A stretch of 64,000 nt of DNA from positions 59,333 to 123,332 of the forward strand of contig DMMY01000005.1 in the NCBI GenBank assembly GCA_003452935.1, in the 5' to 3' direction. A program made the translations under genes and the position numbers. Below, piece after piece: positions 9,001 to 17,891 of the stretch. Numbering within the stretch: the stretch's first letter is position 1; the number at the start of each line of letters is the position of its first letter. The stretch comes from Elusimicrobiota bacterium (GTDB lineage: Bacteria > Elusimicrobiota > Elusimicrobia > UBA1565 > UBA9628). A model generated the notes under the pieces. The model was not told where the DNA came from. It was given only the letters and a program-made list of their open reading frames with translations, and did no database searches.

Positions 9001-11589
9001 CGCGCCCGGCGGAGCGTAGGCGAAACCGATGTCCTCGCCCGGCTGGAGGATGGCGTCATTGTTGGCGTCCTCGGTGCGCAGCAGGCCGGAGCCGTCCGCG
9101 TTCTCGTCGATGCCGCCCAGACGGAAGTTGATGAGGTTGTTGGAGTTGTCGCCCAGCATGACCACTTCCAGGACCGTCTTCTGCGAGAAGTCCAGGCCCG
9201 AGATGGAGAAGGGGAACGCGATGGAAACCTCTTGCGTGGAATTGGCGACGGAGGCGAAATCGTAGTTGATGTCGAGGACCTTCTGGGTCTCGTTGGAGCC
9301 GGCTTGGGCGCGCGGATTGATATCCAATACGCGGACATCCTCGTTGAACCAGTTGACGCTCGGGCTGCCGGAAGGGCCGGGGTCCGCGGGGGGCCGGCTG
9401 GGGTTGGAGGCGATCTGCCATTGCTGGTACATGATGCCCGCCGCGTCGTCTTGCCGGATGCCCTCCATGTTGTCGACGATGGCGAAATCGTTGAGGTTGA
9501 GGTTTTGCCGGCTCTGGGCGAACTCCCCGGCGAAGCTGGCCTTGAGCCGGGGCAGGAGGCGGATGTCCTTGAGCTTGAGGTCGAAGTCGTAGACCATGAG
9601 GCTGCGGGCCAGTTCGGTGATGTTGGGGACGGTCTGGGACTTGGCTCCGGCCTGGTAGAGCAGGGTCGAGCCCACGGAAACGTGCTTGTTTAGGTCGTAG
9701 GAGACCCGCGAGCCCAGCAGGGACTCATTCGAGATGCCGCCGAACGGGGAGACCTCGTAGCTGATGTCGATCTGGGATTGGGGATGGACCCGGTCGGGGT
9801 TGAAGAAGGTGATGAAGCCCGACTCGTAGTCTATGAAGTAATCCACGTTGCGGTTGAGCTTGACGTTATCGAGCAGGACCACCTCGCTTTGGACCACGAT
9901 GGAGGGTTCCAGGAAGAAGGTCCGCAGACGGAAGCTGTATTCCACGTGGATGAGGCGTTTGGAGATGGGGGTGGGGGAGTAGAGGTCCGGATCCGGCGTG
10001 GCGGAGTCTCCTACGACGGCGAACGGCCTCTCCAGCCGGAAAGTCCCGTTTTCGAAGTCCACGGTGATGTTGTCCGGATATTTTTGAGCCGGGTTTAAGC
10101 TGGAGCCGGTCTCCCGGCGCTGCTGATCGAGCACCTGGAGGATGAAGTTTCCGTGGCCGTCGTCGCGCACGATCTGGGGCTGGCCGATGTTGTAGACGGT
10201 CTTGAGCTCGCGGCTGAAGCCCAATTCCTGGCTGCAGGTCGTGCAGGAGGTCAGATCGGACCGGATAGGGACGTCCGAGGGGGTCTTGATGAGCTTGAGG
10301 CGGCCCGTCCCGCCCGCCGCGTTCGTGCTGGTCTGGACCGACAGGCTGCGGCCGAGAGCGTCGGCGTACTCGATGGCCACCGCCCATTGCGGCTGCAGGG
10401 CGTTGCGGAACGAGATGATGCCCTTGACGTAGTCGATGGTGTAGTCCGTGCCGGCCGAGAGCTGGAAGAATTTCCCGGTGAAGGTGGCCGTGGCCAGGGC
10501 GATGTCGTCGACCGTCATCTCTATCTCGTTGACGTTGGCCTGGCCGAGATTTTGCTGGGCCAGGAATATCCTCTCGGTTCCGGACTGGATGGGCAGGCGC
10601 GCGACGTCGGACCCGAAGCTGATGTCATAGTGCTGCCGGCGGACATAGGATGTGTCGAGGATGTCGACGGCCTGGAACTGGGTGTTGCCCACGAACTGCT
10701 TGTACTTCGTGGTGCCCTTGGTGCGGCTGCCGATGAACGAGGCCTTGAGGCCGTTCCACTTGACGTCGGCGCGGATGCCGAAGAGCTGCTTGTTGTACGA
10801 GACGAACTCCGTGGGCGGCAGCGAGAGGTCTATGTCGCCGAAGGACACGTTCTGGACCACCTCGTTGGCGTAGCCTTGGTAGACGATGGAGATGTCCTGC
10901 TGGTTGGTCTTGGTGTCGTCGTAGTCCACGTTGACGGTGATCTTGGGCCCCACCTTGCCCTGCATGCGCAGCTGAAGCTCCTGCTGGATGTCGAAGAGGT
11001 TGGTCGAGGCCGGGCGGCCGGTCTTGGCCTGGTCGTTAAGAAAGCGCTTCTCCGAGAACTGGAATCCGATGATCTTGCGGCCCGTGATCGAGAGGCTCAT
11101 TTGCTGGCCGGGCAGTTCCAGCTCCGGAGGCGGCGGCCTGAGGACGGGCGCCTCCGAGGCGGCGAGCTCCTCGATCTCGAGCTCCTCGCGGGGCGAGCGC
11201 TCGCGCGGGGCGCGGCCTTGCTCGATGTTGCGGCGGGCGCGCAGGAAGCGCTCCGGGGAATAGGACATGGGCTTGAGGCCGCGCACGAAGTCCAAAAAAT
11301 CGCCCGGGGTCTGGCCCGCGGGCTCCGGCTCCTCGACGGGTTCGAGGATATGGGCCGGATCCGGGCGGTCGATGAGCAAAAACGGGCCGGCGGCGGGGAT
11401 GACGGCGGCGGGCGGGCCGCCGGCTTCGGGGGCGGGAGCCTCGGCCTGGGGCTTGGACGCTTGCGGCTGCTGGGCGAAATCCGGGTCGTAAGGCGTGGAG
11501 AATTGGGCTTGCGCCGCTTCACGCGCTGGCGCAAGCGACGATAACAAGGCGACCAAGCCCCATAGGCGCAGAAATCGAAGTCGCTGCAA
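6004..11589 (-). CDS. sprA: SprA-like type IX secretion translocon protein
   Basis: 1861 residues, shorter than the ~2300-2500 of Bacteroidota SprA. A signal peptide is visible at residues 1-28 and a Pro/Glu-rich segment follows. From about residue 165 the sequence matches the SprA N-terminal pattern: ISITGRKIIGF, then an amphipathic KVGPKITVNVDYDDTKT run, a GDIDLSLPPTEFV segment and LFGIRADVKWNGLKASFIGS. A second copy of this pattern follows (VDYFIDYESGFITFF, IDISYEV). AIVDNMEG near residue 708 corresponds to the DDFEG region, and KNLSEQSLQLDF with an IDISQHRHFNF segment is also SprA-like. The C-terminal half is rich in alternating beta strands and ends in Phe (TLTFQF), as expected for a giant outer-membrane barrel. 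In the type IX system SprA is the pore that moves cargo with C-terminal sorting domains across the outer membrane with PorV. The start is a TTG at 11587-11589; no nearer ATG exists. It has a near-consensus promoter of its own. Confidence 0.85.
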   Translation of the reverse strand: MQRLRFLRLWGLVALLSSLAPAREAAQAQFSTPYDPDFAQQPQASKPQAEAPAPEAGGPPAAVIPAAGPFLLIDRPDPAHILEPVEEPEPAGQTPGDFLDFVRGLKPMSYSPERFLRARRNIEQGRAPRERSPREELEIEELAASEAPVLRPPPPELELPGQQMSLSITGRKIIGFQFSEKRFLNDQAKTGRPASTNLFDIQQELQLRMQGKVGPKITVNVDYDDTKTNQQDISIVYQGYANEVVQNVSFGDIDLSLPPTEFVSYNKQLFGIRADVKWNGLKASFIGSRTKGTTKYKQFVGNTQFQAVDILDTSYVRRQHYDISFGSDVARLPIQSGTERIFLAQQNLGQANVNEIEMTVDDIALATATFTGKFFQLSAGTDYTIDYVKGIISFRNALQPQWAVAIEYADALGRSLSVQTSTNAAGGTGRLKLIKTPSDVPIRSDLTSCTTCSQELGFSRELKTVYNIGQPQIVRDDGHGNFILQVLDQQRRETGSSLNPAQKYPDNITVDFENGTFRLERPFAVVGDSATPDPDLYSPTPISKRLIHVEYSFRLRTFFLEPSIVVQSEVVLLDNVKLNRNVDYFIDYESGFITFFNPDRVHPQSQIDISYEVSPFGGISNESLLGSRVSYDLNKHVSVGSTLLYQAGAKSQTVPNITELARSLMVYDFDLKLKDIRLLPRLKASFAGEFAQSRQNLNLNDFAIVDNMEGIRQDDAAGIMYQQWQIASNPSRPPADPGPSGSPSVNWFNEDVRVLDINPRAQAGSNETQKVLDINYDFASVANSTQEVSIAFPFSISGLDFSQKTVLEVVMLGDNSNNLINFRLGGIDENADGSGLLRTEDANNDAILQPGEDIGFAYAPPGAANSTRYGANNGVLDSVDLNKNGRLDPDDGNGGDFGYMCAAGSLGGHCTSSSADQLYSLDSGTHTRLDFGQGATGSSAGWQAFQIPLNISSATMSRWTTIKHLRLSIRRAAGGLASGGIKIARVGTVGTTWLRGAAGDPALAQGQIQAESLVAVPVNSVDNPTYAPIYNAGGDATQVFNDLYGSLSNLQRQSGTKNLSEQSLQLDFSSMTNVGTSSATVYSKRIFTRAIDISQHRHFNFLLYGNAGCESDQSLCNLTDHEFFLRAGNDLNFFEVRVPLNFQGWRKIVVNQVDTNKDSVMEAWSTDQAFAAIVTSGTPSLQQIAQLVAGVRKIDNAAAVSKGRVWLDELFLADPVVRVGQAQTFSADFELAGWGTFGAKHRLVDRNFQTPTSVVSNQDNRLDSAYLNFQRLAFFPMSFNLSRTMTDTPNTALTGSLSNLVNQLQGGKVTTWNGSAQGNFTLGSWPRLTLSHTRNRVEYEQLTRLDDRIAYAGSMQYGVPLSWRVLPRTIDANYSHQRTIVAFDSPAARKLPGNVNTEELSQTAGLRLTLNPWEGSSLNPNYSLTKVTERRSDFTGDVEQNFSYPKSMSQTAGFSSNFKLLRWLNPQVNYQIDILENSILNVSTFVVQNSTYVFGVGDIKTVNRSANGSISLPLTISDIYSRAKLFRSLNIVSGYQLQDGDVWNNIERGYQTNAGLWVRSPLRPKNPAAQRMSQTVRDTFNSTQRWSPLDAYDIRGRLAALKTFSISNNYVRSIQRSDTTGTLSKTLSTTFPDLVASISQLEQLWFTQRWMNNTQMNVRFSAHKTENVNSSIATDESLGMDLRTIVRKRFDTLLSFNTRQSKNRDLRVDANTQSTAHEDATAQVNFNLRKFYLTPKTDYTHDLTTLGTGIKTQDVTVLTPSLLVRTDVALPRGLMLPGAKKPLLFTNRIIWTTTLSLAHRKSPVTQADNSDLFSLTTSGDYEIAKNLRMTLNGAASRLWHRFLKEEDFISYQFGTTLTFQF

Positions 11590-11683
11590 GATGTCGTCCA
11601 GATCCCCACGCCCTCGGCTCGCGCGTGGATAACGTTTGCGCGCGAATGTCTATATATAAACGTCCCAGCGCGCAAGCGTTGAG

Positions 11684-11712
11684 AGTATAACAGGGGGCCA
11701 TGAGGCTGTCAA
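11684..11712 (-). promoter_or_regulatory. Near-consensus sigma-70 promoter of sprA
   Basis: On the minus strand TTGACA (11712-11707), exactly 17 bases, then TATACT (11689-11684). Transcription should start near 11677, giving a leader of about 90 bases before the TTG start. Just upstream, 11723-11737 is a perfect AT hairpin/palindrome (ATTTTT-CGT-AAAAAT) in an A/T-rich tract that could act as an UP element or mark the end of the upstream gene. Confidence 0.75.
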
Positions 11713-11754
11713 GGACAGGGCTATTTTTCGTAAAAATTTGTTAAAAACGGGAAA

Positions 11755-12879
11755 TTAGGGGGAGGGAGGCCCGCCGATGATTTCCCGGTAAACGGCTTCA
11801 TACCTGGAGATCATGCCCGCGATGTCGAAGCGTTCATTGATGCGGGCCCGGGCGGCGTCCGTCAGGCGCCGGCGCAGGCCTGGGTCGGCGATAAGCCCGG
11901 CGACGGCTTGGCTCAGCGCCGCGCGATCGCCCGGCGGGACCAGGAGGCACTCTTGCCCGGCCCGGGCGATCTCCAGCACTCCGTCTACGGCGGAGGCGAC
12001 GGAGGGCAGGCCTGCGGCCATGGCCTCGAGGAGGGCGTTGGGCAGGCCTTCCCAGAGCGAGGGCAGAACGAAGATGTCGAAAGCCGAGAGCCAGGAAAAG
12101 AGGTCGTCGCGTTCCCCCAGCAGCCAGACGGATTGCTCGAGATGCAGGCGCCGGATCTGGTCCTCGAGCCGGCCGCGCAACGGTCCCTCCCCGATGATGG
12201 CGCAGCGCACCGGATGAAGGTCGACCAGCCTGGCCATGGCGTCGATGAGAACGGAGTGTCCCTTCTGCTCGTCCAGGCGGCCCACGGCGCCGATCAAAAC
12301 GTCGTCGAGGCCCAGGCGCATTTCCAAGCGCCTCTGCTGGCGGTCGAGCTTGGCGCAGGCCCAGCGCGAGATGTCCACCCCGTTGTGGATGGTCCTGACC
12401 TTGCGCTCATCGTAGCCCAGGCGGCGCACGAGAAATTCGCGGGAGGCTTCGGATTCCGAGATCAGAAGATCATCGTGCTTCTTGAGCAGCCGGTCCGCCA
12501 GCAAGGTCCAGAAAGGGCGGGTGCGGTAGTTCACGCGCGGGGAAGTGACGAGCTTGAAGGATGCCGTGCCGCGTCCCTTGACGAATCGACAAAGCTGGAT
12601 GGCCTGATACATGATGGCGTGGACGATGTCTGGGCGATGCTGCTGGATGATCAGCTCCAGGGCGTCGACCGCGGCCGGCAGGGGCCAGCGCCGGATGCCC
12701 AAGGATTGGGTTCTGTGGCCCTGTTCGGCAAGGCGCCGGCCGTAGTGGCCCAGGGGCTTGAGGCTGACTATCGTCCCGATCTCGAATTGGGCCGGGTCGA
12801 GCGAGGTCGCCAGGCAGAACAGGGTCTTTTCGGCTCCGCCCAACGTGGTCGACGTGGAGACGAAAACGATCTTGACCAC
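11755..12879 (-). CDS. Family 4 glycosyltransferase
   Basis: 374 residues from a GTG at 12877-12879, preceded by GAGGG. A GT-B fold retaining glycosyltransferase. The N-terminal donor-independent domain opens with VFVSTSTTLGGAEKTLF. The C-terminal domain has AVGRLDEQKGHSVLIDA and the E-x7-E signature in PSLWEGLPNALLEAMAAGLP. These enzymes transfer a sugar from a nucleotide donor to a lipid-linked oligosaccharide on the cytoplasmic face. It is the last gene of the minus-strand polysaccharide assembly operon, 31 bases after the aminotransferase. The sugar specificity cannot be read from sequence. Confidence 0.88.
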   Translation of the reverse strand: MVKIVFVSTSTTLGGAEKTLFCLATSLDPAQFEIGTIVSLKPLGHYGRRLAEQGHRTQSLGIRRWPLPAAVDALELIIQQHRPDIVHAIMYQAIQLCRFVKGRGTASFKLVTSPRVNYRTRPFWTLLADRLLKKHDDLLISESEASREFLVRRLGYDERKVRTIHNGVDISRWACAKLDRQQRRLEMRLGLDDVLIGAVGRLDEQKGHSVLIDAMARLVDLHPVRCAIIGEGPLRGRLEDQIRRLHLEQSVWLLGERDDLFSWLSAFDIFVLPSLWEGLPNALLEAMAAGLPSVASAVDGVLEIARAGQECLLVPPGDRAALSQAVAGLIADPGLRRRLTDAARARINERFDIAGMISRYEAVYREIIGGPPSP

Positions 12880-12910
12880 TAGCCATCCCTCGTCGGCGCT
12901 GCCGGGCTTG

Positions 12911-14038
12911 TCATTTTCCGAAAAAATCCTTCACGGCCCGGCAGACGAGATCCACCTCGGACGGCTCCAGCTCCGGGTACATGGGCAAGGCCAGGGCGGT
13001 TCGCGCCGCTTCCTCGGTCCTCGGCAGGCCGCGGGCCGCAAGACCCTGGTAGGCGGGCTGCTGGTGGATGGGGATGGGGTAATAGACGGCGTTGCCGATC
13101 CCCCGCTCGGTGAGATGCCTGGCCAGCTCGTCTCTTCGATCGCAGCGGATGACGAAGAGATGGAAGGAGTGGCGGCTGCCGCCCTGGCCGAGGTCCGGAA
13201 GGCGCAAGGGCAGTCCCGCAAGGCCCTCGATGTAGCGCGCCGCGGCCTGCCTGCGTCCCTCGGTCCATTTGGTCAAGTGCTTGAGCTTCACCCGGAGGAC
13301 GGCGGCCTGGAGTTCGTCGAGGCGGCAGTTCTGCCCCACCCGGGCGTGGCGATAGGCGGGTCCGCCGGTGACCCGGCCGCAGTTGCGCAGCTGCCGGCAG
13401 GATTCCGCCAGAGCGTCGTCCTGGGCCGTGACCGCGCCGGCGTCGCCGACCGCGCCCAGGTTCTTGGAGGGATAGAAGCTGAAGGCGCCCGCGTCCGCGA
13501 TGGCGCCGACCGTGCGGCCCTTGTAGGAGGTCAGGTGGGCCTGGGCGCAGTCCTCAACCACCTTCAGGCCTTTCTCGCGGGCCAGGGCGAGCAGGCCGTC
13601 CATATCCGCCGGCTGTCCGAAAAGATGGACGGGCAAGATGGCCTTGGCGCGAGGGGTGACGGCTTGGGCCGCGTCCGCGGCGGCCATGGTCATGGTGTCC
13701 GGGTCGATGTCGACGAACACGGGCTTGGCGCCCAAGGCCGAGACCGCGGTGGCCGTGGCGATGAAGGTGAAGGAGGGCACGAGCACCTCGTCTTGCGGGC
13801 CCACGCCCACGGCTTCCAGGGCGATGCGCAGGGCGTCCGTGCCGTTGGAAACCCCCACGGCGTGGCGCGAACCCAAGGCCGCGGCGAACTCGGTTTCGAA
13901 CTGCCTGACCTCGGGGCCCAGGATAAAGGCGCCCGAGTCCAGGGCCCGCACCAAGGCTTGGCGCATATCGGCGCCGATGCGTTCATGCTGTTTCTTGAGG
14001 CTCAACAAGGGAATCTGAGTCTGCGTGGTCGGTTTCAA
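12911..14038 (-). CDS. DegT/DnrJ/EryC1 family sugar aminotransferase (FdtB/QdtB-like)
   Basis: 375 residues from a TTG at 14036-14038, chosen because AAGGGGG precedes it at the right spacing and the protein then begins LKPTTQTQIPLLSLKKQ as in family members. Earlier in-frame starts would lie inside the upstream gene. It is a PLP-dependent fold-type I enzyme, with the PLP lysine in SFYPSKNLGAVGDAGAV and a VEDCAQA aspartate before it. The SFYPxKNLGA form is typical of enzymes that aminate 3-keto-6-deoxy dTDP-sugars. It overlaps the stop of the upstream WbaP-type gene by 4 bases. It probably supplies an amino sugar for the repeat unit; the exact substrate is unknown. Confidence 0.87.
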   Translation of the reverse strand: MKPTTQTQIPLLSLKKQHERIGADMRQALVRALDSGAFILGPEVRQFETEFAAALGSRHAVGVSNGTDALRIALEAVGVGPQDEVLVPSFTFIATATAVSALGAKPVFVDIDPDTMTMAAADAAQAVTPRAKAILPVHLFGQPADMDGLLALAREKGLKVVEDCAQAHLTSYKGRTVGAIADAGAFSFYPSKNLGAVGDAGAVTAQDDALAESCRQLRNCGRVTGGPAYRHARVGQNCRLDELQAAVLRVKLKHLTKWTEGRRQAAARYIEGLAGLPLRLPDLGQGGSRHSFHLFVIRCDRRDELARHLTERGIGNAVYYPIPIHQQPAYQGLAARGLPRTEEAARTALALPMYPELEPSEVDLVCRAVKDFFGK

Positions 14039-15501
14039 TAAGCCCCCTTGGCCATGAGCATGGCCGGGACGGTCTTTAGGATTATTTCCAGGTCCAGGCC
14101 CAGGGACCAATGCTCGATGTAGAACATGTCCAGAGCGAAGCGCTGCTCGCTGGACACGTCCGAGCGTCCCGAGACCTGCCAGAGCCCGGTGATGCCGGGC
14201 AGGATGTTCATGCGCTTCTTTGCGGTTTCCCCGAATTCCCTGAGCAATTCCTCCATTTCTCCCGTGGTCACGGCCAAGGGCCGCGGGCCGACCACGCTCA
14301 TCTCGCCCCTGAAAACGTTGATGAACTGCGGAAACTCATCGAGGGAGAAGCGCCGCAGCCAGCGGCCGACCCGGGTGACGCGCGGGTCGTCCTTGGCCTT
14401 GAAGAACGCGCCTTGGTGGTTGTTGAGGGTTTTGACCGCTTTTATCCGGGATTCGGCGTCTACCACCATGGTCCTGAATTTGTAGGCATGGAATATCCGG
14501 CCCTTATAGCCGAACCTCTTTTGCTTGTAGAGGGCGGGTCCCTTGGAGTCCAGACGGATGAGCAGCGCGGCGAGCAGCCAGGGCAGGCCGGCGGCCAGGA
14601 AGACGAGAAGACAGAACGAAATATCAAAGGCCCGCTTGGCCATGAAATTGACCCTGGTCATGGAGCCGTGCTGGATGCGGTAGGCGGGCAGGCCCAGGCT
14701 GTGATCCATCTGGATCTCTCCCAGGCGCAGCTCCAGAAGATCCGGCAGCATCTTGAACGATATGCCCTGGGAATCGCAGATCTCGGCCGCGGCCAGGATG
14801 CGCTCATGCGCGAGCGCGGATTTAAAAAGGATCATCTCGTAGAAGGGTTGCCCGGCCAGCAGGCGCTTGAGGTCTTGGTCCGGGGGCAGATCGCGCAGCT
14901 CATGGATAACCGCCTCGGGGTGGCGCAGCCGGATCCGGTCCTTGACCACCTGGGCCACGGCGCCGCCGCCGATAAGCAGGACCGGGCGCGCGTTCTCATG
15001 CCGGGAGACCCAATCATCCACCCACAAGACCACGGCCTGGCTCAAGGAGACCAGGATCACGGATATGGGCAGGACCAAGATCAGCATCATGCGGGAATAC
15101 TCGAGCCGGGAATAAATATAAGTCGTCGCCATGGTGGCGACGGTGGCCAGAAGGCAGCCTTTGACGATCTTGAGGAAGCGGTCCGCGCCGCTTATCCAGG
15201 GGTTGCTGTAAAGCCGGGAGGAATACCAGAAAATCATCAGCCACAAAGGCACCGCGACATAGAGCATGTTGCGGTACAGGTCCCAGTCCGGGGTGAGGCC
15301 AGGGATGGGAAAAGCCGAGACCCATCTTTCCGAGCGGAAGCGCCACAGGTAGGCTAAGGCGTAAGAGGAACTCACGGCCGAGGCGTCGAAGGCGAGGTGC
15401 AGGAACGTGCGCAGGCCGTGGCGCAGCCAAAGAGGGAAAGCCGGCTTAAATGGTTTGTGGCTCGACTGGATGCGCTCGGTACCCGGCGCGAGAGTGGCCA
15501 T
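14035..15501 (-). CDS. Polyprenyl-phosphate sugar-1-phosphate transferase (WbaP/WcaJ type)
   Basis: 488 residues. Four to five N-terminal transmembrane segments are followed by a Rossmann-like cytoplasmic region (VLLIGGGAVAQVVKDR) and one further membrane helix before the catalytic bacterial sugar transferase domain. Signature motifs are KRAFDISFCLLVF, YKQKRFGYKG, YKFRTMV, DDPRVTRVG, SLDEFPQFINVFRGEMSVVG and PGITGLWQVSGRS. The enzyme starts repeat-unit synthesis by moving hexose-1-phosphate (usually Glc or Gal) from UDP-sugar onto undecaprenyl phosphate at the inner membrane. It sits between the membrane-GT4 fusion and the aminotransferase in the assembly operon. Confidence 0.93.
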   Translation of the reverse strand: MATLAPGTERIQSSHKPFKPAFPLWLRHGLRTFLHLAFDASAVSSSYALAYLWRFRSERWVSAFPIPGLTPDWDLYRNMLYVAVPLWLMIFWYSSRLYSNPWISGADRFLKIVKGCLLATVATMATTYIYSRLEYSRMMLILVLPISVILVSLSQAVVLWVDDWVSRHENARPVLLIGGGAVAQVVKDRIRLRHPEAVIHELRDLPPDQDLKRLLAGQPFYEMILFKSALAHERILAAAEICDSQGISFKMLPDLLELRLGEIQMDHSLGLPAYRIQHGSMTRVNFMAKRAFDISFCLLVFLAAGLPWLLAALLIRLDSKGPALYKQKRFGYKGRIFHAYKFRTMVVDAESRIKAVKTLNNHQGAFFKAKDDPRVTRVGRWLRRFSLDEFPQFINVFRGEMSVVGPRPLAVTTGEMEELLREFGETAKKRMNILPGITGLWQVSGRSDVSSEQRFALDMFYIEHWSLGLDLEIILKTVPAMLMAKGAY

Positions 15502-15515
15502 CAGCAGCGATTATA

Positions 15516-17891
15516 TCAATTTTGCGCATACAGCTTTTCCAGGGCGCCGAGGGCCTGGGCCGGGGTGAATTCCAGGAGGATACGTTCCCGGCCCGCTTGC
15601 CCGAGCTTTCGGCGCAGGGAGGCGTCGTGGGCCAGGCGCAGGGCGGCCCGCAAAAGAGAAGCTTCATCGCGAGCCAGCAGCCCCGTGACATCCGGGATGA
15701 CGGCGTCCTGGTTGCCCGGCGCGTCCGAGGCCACGACCGGCAGTCCCAGGGCCATGGCCTCCAGGACCGCGTTGGGCAAACCCTCCCAGCGGGAGTAATG
15801 GACCAGGATGTCGAGCTCGCGCATCTTCTCCAAGGCCTGTTCTGGCTTGAGCCAGCCGGTGATTTCCAGATTTCCTTGGAGGCCGCGCTCATGCGCGAGG
15901 CGCCGGATGTCTTCTTCCTGCTCGCCGCCGCCGATCCAGATAAAGCGCGCATCCGGCCGCGCCCGGCGCAGCCCGGCCGCCAGCCTGACGAAAGCCTCGG
16001 GATTTCGGGCCGCGGTCAGGCGGCCGCACGCGCCGAGCGCGAGGCCCTCATGGGGCAGCGGAGGCGGCGGCTCGGCGGGGCCGAGGTAGGGATCGCAGAC
16101 CGTGTGTACGGGGTTTCCCCAGTTCAGGGAGCGGGCGAGTCTCGCCTCGCTCGGCGAGACCGCGACGATCTCTCCTATCCAGGACACGGACCATTCCGCG
16201 GCGCGGTAGAGCAGGCGGGAGGCCGGGCTCCGGTCCGTCTGGAGAAATGAATAGCCGTGGGGAGAGTAGAACACCCGCGGCGCCCCTGTAAGCCAAGCGG
16301 CCAGCCGGGCCAGGACTCCGGCCTTGGATGAGTGCGCGTGGACCGCGTCCGGGGCTTCCCGGCGCATGATGGAGCATAGCCGGACGAATGCTTTTAGGTC
16401 TCGCCCAAGGGAAATCTCCCGGACCATGTCGGGCACGTGATAAGCGGTCTTGGCGCCGGGAACTTGGCCGCGGTATTGCTCCGGGTCTTCGCCGGGCCGG
16501 ACCGCGTAGACCAGGACCGCGTCGAAGCGCCGGGGGTCGAGGCCGTTGCAGATGGCGGCCACCTGGTTGCCCGTGCCTCCGGGACCGCCGCACTCCAAGA
16601 CTTCCAAGACCTTGGTTCGGCCTCCTTTTAAATTCGGACGCCGCGGCCCCAGGCTGGCGGCGAAAGGAAATAGGAGCGGGAGGTAGAGGATTTTATGCCG
16701 CGTGGCGCTGCCCAGGTCGAATTCCAGCAGCGCCGAACCCGCGGCCATGACCGCGAAAAGGCTCAAGAGAAGCCATCGCGCTATTGTTTTTGGCCCGCGC
16801 CAAGCCCCGAGCAAGCCGGCCAAGGCGAGGATCAGGAGCACGGAGTTCTCCAGGGCCGCCAACACGCGTCCGAGGTTTCCGTCCATGGCATAGAGGCCGG
16901 GCAGGGGCATGAAGAGGACGTAGAAAACCCCTTTGGGCAGAAACGCGAGAACATCCCACCAATTGTTGAATTCCAAATCAACGAAGAGCTGCGTGCCGAT
17001 CTCGCGGCCGGCGTTGTCCTTGGCCCATATCCGGTCCGAAAGCTGGCGGACGCGCCGCGTTTCCGAGAGATTGCGCGGGCTGTAGGGCGCGACATACCGG
17101 TCGAGACTGGGACTGTAGGTGGGGGGCATGATGGCATGGATCACGGCCGGGTCCGGCACATCCGAGGGGGGCGGCTTGAGGCAATCAGTGAAGATCACGC
17201 GGCTTAGGTGCAGGTAAAGCACGGGGGCGCCTGCCACGAGCGCGGCCGTTGCCAGAACCTTTCCCCAGGGCAGGCCCCGGCGCAAGCGTCTGGCTGTTTC
17301 AGCGCATAAGCCGGCGGCCAGGACGCAGGCCGTGGTCGCGGCCAAATAGCTGCGCAGAAACCCGACTCCCACCAGGGCTCCTACAGCGGCCAGACCATCA
17401 GCCGGCCGGATGGGATTGTCGCGAAAAATCCTCAGGACGAAGGCCAGCGCCGCATAGGCCAGGAGCAGTATCCAGGAGTCCTTGAAGTTCTGGGACGTAA
17501 AGAAGATGTGCGAAGGCCATAAGGAGAGGCATAGGGCGCTTATGGCGGCGGGCCCCGCTCCAAATAAAGGAGCGCTGAATTTAAAGAAAACGACGATGAC
17601 CAGGGCGCCGAAAAAGGAGTTGAGGATCTTGGTCAGGAGCGGGTGGAAGCCGAAGGCTCTGTAGCAGCAGGCCAGCAGGAAGGCATGAGTGCGCTGTGAC
17701 GGGTGGCGCGCCGAGAGATATTCCTCGCCCCGTTGCCAGGAGGAAACCATGTCCCGGGCCGTTTCCTCCATGAGCCGGGCATCGGTGTAGTAGTGGGCGG
17801 GGAAAACAGGCTTGACCTCGCTGACCAATGCAAAGCCGACGCGCAGGCTCAGGGCCAGCAGGAACAGGAGGCGCGCCGGGGACTTGGTCAT
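15516..17891 (-). CDS. Polytopic membrane domain fused to a GT4 glycosyltransferase
   Basis: 791 residues in two parts. Residues 1 to ~420 form a polytopic membrane region. Its landmarks are a YYTDARLMEETA loop after the first helix, LWPSHIFFTSQNFKD, AFLPKGVFYVLFMPLPGLYAM and DLGSATRHKILYLPLLFP. From about residue 424 a complete GT4 enzyme follows: KVLEVLECGGPGGTGNQV, HAHSSKAGVLARLAAWLTG, ACGRLTAARNPEAFVRLA and HYSRWEGLPNAVLEAMALGLP. The membrane half is paralogous to the stand-alone protein at 26.6-27.9 kb, with the same landmarks in the same order. The function of that half is unknown; its acidic loop and architecture suggest a GT-C-like or polymerase-like role. ATGA overlaps join it to the O-antigen ligase gene. 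Confidence 0.85.
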   Translation of the reverse strand: MTKSPARLLFLLALSLRVGFALVSEVKPVFPAHYYTDARLMEETARDMVSSWQRGEEYLSARHPSQRTHAFLLACCYRAFGFHPLLTKILNSFFGALVIVVFFKFSAPLFGAGPAAISALCLSLWPSHIFFTSQNFKDSWILLLAYAALAFVLRIFRDNPIRPADGLAAVGALVGVGFLRSYLAATTACVLAAGLCAETARRLRRGLPWGKVLATAALVAGAPVLYLHLSRVIFTDCLKPPPSDVPDPAVIHAIMPPTYSPSLDRYVAPYSPRNLSETRRVRQLSDRIWAKDNAGREIGTQLFVDLEFNNWWDVLAFLPKGVFYVLFMPLPGLYAMDGNLGRVLAALENSVLLILALAGLLGAWRGPKTIARWLLLSLFAVMAAGSALLEFDLGSATRHKILYLPLLFPFAASLGPRRPNLKGGRTKVLEVLECGGPGGTGNQVAAICNGLDPRRFDAVLVYAVRPGEDPEQYRGQVPGAKTAYHVPDMVREISLGRDLKAFVRLCSIMRREAPDAVHAHSSKAGVLARLAAWLTGAPRVFYSPHGYSFLQTDRSPASRLLYRAAEWSVSWIGEIVAVSPSEARLARSLNWGNPVHTVCDPYLGPAEPPPPLPHEGLALGACGRLTAARNPEAFVRLAAGLRRARPDARFIWIGGGEQEEDIRRLAHERGLQGNLEITGWLKPEQALEKMRELDILVHYSRWEGLPNAVLEAMALGLPVVASDAPGNQDAVIPDVTGLLARDEASLLRAALRLAHDASLRRKLGQAGRERILLEFTPAQALGALEKLYAQN

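Noticed and set aside
6193..11544. Plus-strand open frames of 684 and 463 codons opposite sprA
   Set aside because: Antisense shadow frames with low-complexity Gly/Val/Asp composition and no starts, promoters or recognisable domains.
11723..11737. Intrinsic terminator after the GT4 gene
   Set aside because: The hairpin is A/T only (ATTTTT-CGT-AAAAAT) with no GC stem, so it is a weak terminator candidate at best and may be part of the sprA promoter.
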